Origin: Candidatus Zipacnadia bacterium
GTDB lineage: Bacteria; Armatimonadota; UBA5377; JALGUK01
DNA: 11,178 nucleotides
Direction of reading: 5' to 3'
NCBI GenBank assembly: GCA_029820875.1
Contig: JALGUK010000089.1
Location: forward strand, 1-11,178
Numbering within the stretch: the first letter of the stretch is position 1; each line of letters begins with the position of its first letter. The notes beneath the pieces were generated by a model. The model did not search any database, was not told where the DNA came from, and saw only the letters and a list, made by a program, of their open reading frames with translations. Of the stretch, positions 6,922 through 11,178 are shown in pieces. Position numbers and translations under genes: made by a program.

Positions 6922-8508
6922 TGGACTCACGCTCCTTACTGGAGGCAACCAAGCTCGCGGGCTTCTGAGCCGTCACGTCCACAAACTCCACAGCGATACC
7001 GCCGCCCTGGGCTTTCATCACAATGCGCTTCAGCCAGTGCTTGTCGTCGCGGTGCGGAAAGTCCGTGCGGAAGTGCGCCCCCCGGCTTTCCTCGCGGCGC
7101 AGCGCAGCGGTCGCAATTTGGACGGCGCCGCAGGGACCTCCGCGCGAAGTTTGCCAAGCTCAGCCAGCGCCTCGCGCAGCGAATCCTTGCACCTTGCGAG
7201 TCCAACCTTCGTGGAGAGGATCTCGCGCACCTTGTTCTGCAGTTCATGTATACGGCCCTGCGGCACATCTCCAGGCACGACGAGGCCCGGCTCCTCGATA
7301 TGCTCAACGCTTTCGCCCTCGGTGTCGTCTGCCATTGCCTTTGCGCAGCGGTCTCCGAATACGAGGCCCTCAAGCATCGAGTTGCTCGCGAGACGGTTTG
7401 CCCCATGCACACCGTTGGTGGCGCACTCCCCACAGGCATACAAGCCGGGAAGTGTGCTGCGGCCCCACAAGTCTGTGCGAATGCCTCCCATGGCATAGTG
7501 AGCCGCGGGACAGACCGGGATAAGGTCGTGCCGGATATCAATGCCCTCCTCCACGCATCGCGCCCCGATGGTCGGGAACCGGTACTCCAGAAGTTCGGAA
7601 GGCATTTGTGTGAGGTCAAGGAATATTCGTTGTGTGCCGGTGCGGTGCATCTCCTTCAGAATTGCCCGGGCCACCACATCCCTGGGAGCCAATTCCGCAT
7701 CCGGATGATACTCGGGCATGAATCGTTCTCCGTTGATGTTGCGAAGCAGCGCCCCCTCACCGCGTACCGCCTCGGAGATGAGGAATTTCGGATATCCGGG
7801 AACGTCCAGGGCAGTAGGGTGAAACTGAATAAACTCCATGTCCGCCAACTCGGCACCCGCGCGAAACGCCGCGGCCTGGCCGTCCCCCGTGGCGACCACC
7901 GGATTTGTAGTTGTCTGGTAAAGCTGGCCAAGTCCGCCAGTAGCCAGCGCCGTGGCGCGAGCGGCAAAGAAGACTGGTTCATTAAGGGACGTGTCCAAGC
8001 AGATTGCTCCCCGACACCGCCCGTCCACCACGACAAGGTCAAGCATCAGCATACGCTCGAAGAGGCGTATGTTGCGTACACTCCTTACCTGCTCAATGAG
8101 AGTCCGCTCCACTTCGCGTCCGGTGGCGTCGCCGGCGGCATGGAGGATGCGCCTTTGGGTATGTCCGGCCTCGCGGGTAAGGTGCAGCCGTCCCTCAGAT
8201 GTGTCGAACTGTGCGCCCAAGGCAATAAGCTGTGCAACCCGCTTGGGTCCCTCCTGCGCCAATATCCGTACGGCCTCCGGATCGCAAAGCCCGCCGCCGA
8301 CCCTCAGAGTATCCTCCAGGTGCTTCTCGGGAGAGTCCTCCGGGCAACATGCCACGGCGATACCGCCCTGTGCGTAGAGAGTATTACTCTCGCGCAGGAG
8401 GTCCTTGGTCACAAGTGCCACGGTGCCGTATGGTATGGCACCGAGGGCGGTCCACAGGCCGGCGACCCCGCTCCCGACTACCAGGAAATCGAATCTTTCC
8501 GTGCGCAT
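6902..8508 (-). CDS. nadB: L-aspartate oxidase NadB, with an apparent frameshift near its 3' end
   Basis: NadB oxidises L-aspartate to iminoaspartate with FAD, the first step of de novo NAD synthesis. Family motifs are VVGSGVAGL (FAD Rossmann fold), [62 protein letters not shown] and [18 protein letters not shown]. Translation from the ATG at 8508 (GGGAG six bases upstream) stays typical to about residue 460, then becomes unrelated and ends at 7030. One base added in the GCGGCGCC run at 7124-7131 restores the expected end, [20 protein letters not shown] and about 50 further residues, stopping at 6902. The repaired product of about 535 residues has the family length. The gene may be inactivated, or the indel may be a sequencing error. 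An in-frame ATG upstream (8580) would give an atypical N terminus. nadA and nadC are not in the window. Confidence 0.88.
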
Positions 8509-8553
8509 CAGTTTCTCCCATCCACATTTGCGGCTGCGGACAAACGGCAACAT

Positions 8554-8582
8554 AGTATACCAAAACTGCAGGTGTAGCACAA
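8554..8582 (-). promoter_or_regulatory. Probable promoter for nadB (extended -10)
   Basis: On the minus strand TGGTATACT (8562-8554) is an extended -10 matching TATAAT at five of six positions. At a 17-base spacing lies TTGTGC (8582-8577), a weak -35 matching only in TTG. It is 46 bases before the nadB ATG. An alternative -35, TTGACC, is about 25 bases from the -10 and too far. Confidence 0.5.
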
Positions 8583-8601
8583 CAGGTCAAGTTACGACCA
8601 T

Positions 8602-8607
8602 CATAAT
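8602..8607 (+). promoter_or_regulatory. Possible -10 element for aroA'
   Basis: CATAAT matches TATAAT at five of six positions on the plus strand, 97 bases before the aroA' ATG. No good -35 is seen at 17 bases. If used, transcription would begin near 8614, placing leader motif copy B at the very 5' end of the transcript. Confidence 0.3.
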
Positions 8608-8614
8608 CGGTGCG

Positions 8615-8639
8615 AGGAATATCAGGCATGGGTGGCGAA
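8615..8639 (+). promoter_or_regulatory. Leader motif copy B (AGGA-N16-GCGAA) upstream of aroA'
   Basis: AGGA at 8615-8618, then 16 bases starting ATATC, then GCGAA at 8635-8639, ending 65 bases before the aroA' ATG. With copy A it shares the order AGGA, a T/A-rich stretch ending in TC, an ATG triplet, and GGCGAAG. Confidence 0.45.
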
Positions 8640-8704
8640 GTACCATCTAAGCAGATAAAGCCCTGGACAGACTGGGTTTCTGCATTAGAGGGAGGGCAAC
8701 GGTT

Positions 8705-9517
8705 ATGATTGGCAGAGACATCCGCATGGAACGTATCACCGACCGGGAGACAGGTAAGACGGTCATCGTGCCGATGGACCACGGTATGACTGTCGGTCCC
8801 ATCAAAGGACTTGTCAATATGCCTGAGGCCGTCAACCTTGTTGCCTCCGGTGGGGCAAACGCAGTTCTGCTGCACGCAGGCGGCTCACTGCTGGGGAGAA
8901 GAGGGTACGGAAAGGACATCGGCTTAATCATTCACCTTTCCGCCAGTACGTCACTTGGTCCGGATCCAAACCATAAGGTTCTTGTAAGTTCTGTCGAGCG
9001 GGCTATCAAGTACGGCGCTGATGCCGTTTCCGTCCACGTCAATCTCGGAGCGGATGACGAGAGCCAGATGCTGTGCGACTTGGGTCAGGTGGCGATGGAC
9101 TGCGAAAGCTGGGGCATGCCGCTGGTCGCGATGGTTTACACGCGCGGTCCCAAGATTGAAGACGAGTTCGATGTCAAGGTCGTCAAACATGCGGCGCGTG
9201 TGGCCGCCGAAGTGGGTGCCGACATCGTGAAGGTCAACTACACCGGCAGTCCCGAGACGTTCCGCGAGGTTGTCGAGGGTTGCGGCGGTGACCGGCCCGG
9301 CGGCATCAAGGTTGTCATTGCTGGCGGCCAGAAGCTCGACAGCGACAGGGATGTACTTGAGATGGTCAAGGGAGCGATGGACGCCGGCGGTTCCGGCGTG
9401 TCCGTCGGCCGCAACGCATTCCAGCACTCCCGTCCGGACAAAATCGTGGCCGCCATCGCAGCTATCGTCCACCGAGGGGCGTCGGTGGATGAGGCAATTC
9501 AGATTTTGGAGGAATAA
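8705..9517 (+). CDS. aroA': 2-amino-3,7-dideoxy-D-threo-hept-6-ulosonate synthase (archaeal-type AroA')
   Basis: This class I (DhnA-type) aldolase family enzyme joins 6-deoxy-5-ketofructose 1-phosphate and L-aspartate semialdehyde, the first step of the archaeal route to 3-dehydroquinate. The 270 residues align from memory along the whole length of Methanocaldococcus MJ0400: [81 protein letters not shown] and [13 protein letters not shown]. Catalytic positions appear as D25 in PMDHG, Y145 and the Schiff-base lysine K176 in the ADIVK motif. The ATG has GGAGGG eight bases upstream (8691-8696). aroB' follows after three bases. Class I fructose-bisphosphate aldolase of the same family is the alternative, but the AroB' neighbour and the close MJ0400 resemblance argue for this role. 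Confidence 0.9.
   Translation: MIGRDIRMERITDRETGKTVIVPMDHGMTVGPIKGLVNMPEAVNLVASGGANAVLLHAGGSLLGRRGYGKDIGLIIHLSASTSLGPDPNHKVLVSSVERAIKYGADAVSVHVNLGADDESQMLCDLGQVAMDCESWGMPLVAMVYTRGPKIEDEFDVKVVKHAARVAAEVGADIVKVNYTGSPETFREVVEGCGGDRPGGIKVVIAGGQKLDSDRDVLEMVKGAMDAGGSGVSVGRNAFQHSRPDKIVAAIAAIVHRGASVDEAIQILEE
9508..9513 (+). promoter_or_regulatory. Ribosome binding site that fixes the TTG start of aroB'
   Basis: GGAGGA lies inside the last codons of aroA' and seven bases before TTG at 9521. No ATG or GTG is better placed, and the family N terminus begins there, so TTG is the likely start. Confidence 0.75.
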
Positions 9518-9520
9518 GTT

Positions 9521-10513
9521 TTGAAAAGCGTCTGGGTCAAGGCTGTGCCGTGGAACAAGGAGCTCGTGACCACAGCCCTCGAGAGCGGGGCGGACGCGGT
9601 GGTCGTGCCGGAGGGATATTCGGATGAGGTGCGCGAGCTTGGTATCATCCAAACGGTCGCTCCCGACGGGGACCTGCGGTTGGGGGAGGATGTTGTGGAG
9701 GTCGAGATTACCTCCAAGGAAGACGAGCTTACCGCCGCCCGCCTCGGGCAGGCCGCAACAGTGATTGTCCAAGCTGCGGACTGGACTATTATTCCGCTGG
9801 AGAATCTCATCGCGGCGGGCGCTCGCATCATCGCTGAGGTCGCTAATGCCGACGAGGCAGTGACCGCCGTCCAGGTGCTCGAGGCCGGAGTGGACGGTGT
9901 GTTGGTGGCTGCCGAGGACCCCGCCGAGATCCGCAGGGTTGTACAGGCTGTCAAGGTCCAGGCCGAGACAGTGGACCTGCAGCCTGCGAGCGTCGTTTCG
10001 GTGCGCCCGGTGGGCATGGGGGATCGCGTGTGCATAGACACCTGCACTAACATGGGTATCGGGGAGGGTATGCTGGTCGGAAACAGCAGCGCGGCGCTCT
10101 TCCTTGTGCATTCCGAGAGCGTCGAAAACCCCTACGTCGAACCCAGGCCCTTCAGAGTCAACGCGGGGGCCGTCCACGCTTACGTCCGGGTGCCCGGCGG
10201 CAAGACGCGCTATCTGTCGGAGCTTCGCGCTGGCGATGACGCGCTCATCGTGGCCGCCGACGGCCACACCCAGGTTTCGTCTGTCGGGCGGTCAAAGGTC
10301 GAGCGGCGTCCGCTCCTGCTGGTGACGGCGGAGGCGGAGGGCCGACAGATGTCCGTTATCCTCCAGAACGCGGAGACGGTTCGGCTCGTTACTCCCAACG
10401 GTGAGCCGATCTCTGTTGTTTCGCTACAGCAGGGCAGCCAGGTACTCGTCGCTACCGAAGAGGCCGGCCGGCACTTCGGGATAAAGGTGGACGAGACAAT
10501 CCAGGAGCGCTGA
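9521..10513 (+). CDS. aroB': 3-dehydroquinate synthase II (archaeal-type AroB')
   Basis: This enzyme oxidatively deaminates and cyclises 2-amino-3,7-dideoxy-D-threo-hept-6-ulosonate to 3-dehydroquinate using NAD, the second step of the archaeal shikimate entry. It is unrelated to the classical AroB. The 330-residue protein is somewhat shorter than MJ1249 (about 360). Typical features are the start KSVWVKAVPWNKELVTTALE followed by SGADAVVV, the IIPLENLIA segment, the VGMGDRVCIDTCTNMGIGEGMLVGNSS block near the middle, PRPFRVNAGAVHAYVRVPGGKT, and YLSELRAGD. It starts at TTG three bases after aroA', with GGAGGA upstream, so the pair is surely one transcript and probably coupled. The shared occurrence of both genes makes the pathway assignment secure. 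DAHP-type genes are not in the window. Confidence 0.93.
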   Translation: MKSVWVKAVPWNKELVTTALESGADAVVVPEGYSDEVRELGIIQTVAPDGDLRLGEDVVEVEITSKEDELTAARLGQAATVIVQAADWTIIPLENLIAAGARIIAEVANADEAVTAVQVLEAGVDGVLVAAEDPAEIRRVVQAVKVQAETVDLQPASVVSVRPVGMGDRVCIDTCTNMGIGEGMLVGNSSAALFLVHSESVENPYVEPRPFRVNAGAVHAYVRVPGGKTRYLSELRAGDDALIVAADGHTQVSSVGRSKVERRPLLLVTAEAEGRQMSVILQNAETVRLVTPNGEPISVVSLQQGSQVLVATEEAGRHFGIKVDETIQER

Positions 10514-10588
10514 CATGGTCGCTCCTTGCGCCGCCGTTCGGGCTTCAGCGAAAAGGGAATCTCTCCAACGGAAGCGAAACGACTAAGC
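10514..10588 (+). other. Short gap between aroB' and the glycerate kinase gene
   Basis: These 75 bases hold no terminator-like hairpin with a T run. The main feature is leader motif copy C. The reading frame of the next gene is open through part of this gap from a TTG at 10526, but those residues are not family-like. Confidence 0.4.
10555..10578 (+). promoter_or_regulatory. Leader motif copy C (GGGA-N15-GCGAA) upstream of the glycerate kinase gene
   Basis: GGGA at 10555-10558, 15 bases beginning ATCTCTC, then GCGAA at 10574-10578, ten bases before the likely GTG start. It closely resembles copy A in its first half (GGAATCTCTC against GGATTTCTC). Confidence 0.45.
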
Positions 10589-11178
10589 GTGGCGAAGCAT
10601 GGGCCGTTAAGAATCGTCGTCGCCCCTGACTCATTCAAGGGGTCGCTCAGCGCCCGCGATGTGTGCGATGCCATGCGGCTGGGAATTGCTCGTGCCGTCC
10701 CAGACGCTGAGATAATCGCGGTGCCGATGGCCGAAGTCGCTTACGGATGCAACGCGCGGGCGGTTGGTCACCAGGCGTGTCTGTGGGCCTTTAGGGGGTG
10801 AGGTGGATGCCTCATTCGGCATCCTCGGGGACGGTGAAACCGCTGTAATTGAGATGGCTGCCGCTTCGGGGTTGCCGCTTGTGCCGCCCTCCCAAAGGAA
10901 CCCGCTGCTTGCCACCACATACGGCACGGGAGAGCTGATTAGAGCGGCTCTGGACGAGGGGGCACGGAAGCTGATAATCGGCATCGGCGGAAGTGCCACC
11001 ACCGATGGAGGGGCCGGAATGGCCCAGGCTCTCGGAGTGCGTTTTCTCGATGCCGGTGGCCAGATCCTGGCACGTGGGCTGGGTGGAGGTGCGCTTAAGG
11101 ACGTAGAACGGATTGACGTCTCCGGCCTTGATCCGCGGCTCGCTGGGACGGAAACGGTCGTTGCGTGTGACGTGGATA
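10589..11178 (+). pseudogene. Glycerate kinase (GarK/GlxK family), broken by a deletion of about 20 bases and cut by the window edge
   Basis: Members of this family phosphorylate D-glycerate, usually to 2-phosphoglycerate. The first frame gives RIVVAPDSFKGSLSARDVCD and runs well to VPMA at about 10732, where the family continues DGGEGT. Here the frame instead reads EVAYGCN and stops at 10801. Moving one base forward at 10734 restores the family: [61 protein letters not shown] and [15 protein letters not shown], open to the window end. Alignment by eye suggests about 20 bases missing at 10733-10736, taking the DGGEGT motif. The GTG at 10589 is preferred because it sits just before the conserved strand; an upstream TTG at 10526 adds non-family residues. 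Either a real deletion or an assembly fault would explain it. Confidence 0.82.

Noticed and set aside
6733..8577. A 614-codon open frame on the plus strand opposite nadB
   Set aside because: The protein is rich in Arg, Ala, Pro and Cys with no family-like block, and the minus strand carries clear NadB motifs. It is a by-product of high GC at third positions.
8951..10267. A 438-codon open frame on the minus strand opposite aroA' and aroB'
   Set aside because: It spans two well-supported genes and looks like reverse-complement coding sequence, rich in His and Asp with no recognisable motif.
1..11178. Mobile elements, CRISPR arrays, tRNA or rRNA genes
   Set aside because: No transposase-like sequence, no regularly spaced repeats and no tRNA- or rRNA-like conserved segments were seen on either strand.

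Overview
The window reads as a stretch of bacterial chromosome, GC-rich and densely packed. It carries flagellar export genes, two futalosine-pathway menaquinone genes and a de novo NAD gene, next to archaeal-type genes for the early shikimate pathway. This mix suits an anaerobic or deep-branching flagellated bacterium. I cannot fix the phylum from sequence alone; an Armatimonadota-like or Firmicutes-like lineage is a guess. There are no tRNA or rRNA genes, no mobile elements and no CRISPR array.

Layout. (1) 1-1499, minus strand: the flagellar type III export membrane genes fliQ, fliR and the start of flhB, with fliQ first and no fliP next to it. (2) 1500-1750: a divergent spacer. (3) 1751-4969, plus strand: a compact operon of a zinc-type medium-chain dehydrogenase, mqnE (aminofutalosine synthase) and mqnC (dehypoxanthine futalosine cyclase). 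(4) 4970-5010: a short convergent gap. (5) 5011-8508, minus strand, read from high to low coordinates: nadB (L-aspartate oxidase, with a frameshift near 7124-7131), a stand-alone tandem-ACT protein and a DapG-like aspartate kinase. (6) 8509-8704: a divergent control region. (7) 8705-10513, plus strand: aroA' (2-amino-3,7-dideoxy-D-threo-hept-6-ulosonate synthase) and aroB' (3-dehydroquinate synthase II). (8) 10589 to the right edge: a glycerate kinase gene that has lost about 20 bases and its DGGEGT motif.

How they fit together. Regions 5 to 7 share aspartate as a theme. NadB uses aspartate for NAD, aspartate kinase opens the route to aspartate semialdehyde, and AroA' uses that semialdehyde to start aromatic amino acid synthesis by the archaeal route. 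The separate ACT protein between nadB and the kinase could be a regulatory partner. mqnE and mqnC are sequential steps toward menaquinone by the aminofutalosine route.

The most unusual signal is a short pattern, roughly RGGR-N15/16-GCGAA, lying on the sense strand just upstream of four genes (fliQ, the dehydrogenase, aroA' and the glycerate kinase). It looks like a recurrent leader element and is not explained by any standard feature. Two of the genes here (nadB and glycerate kinase) are broken by small indels, which could be real decay or assembly errors.
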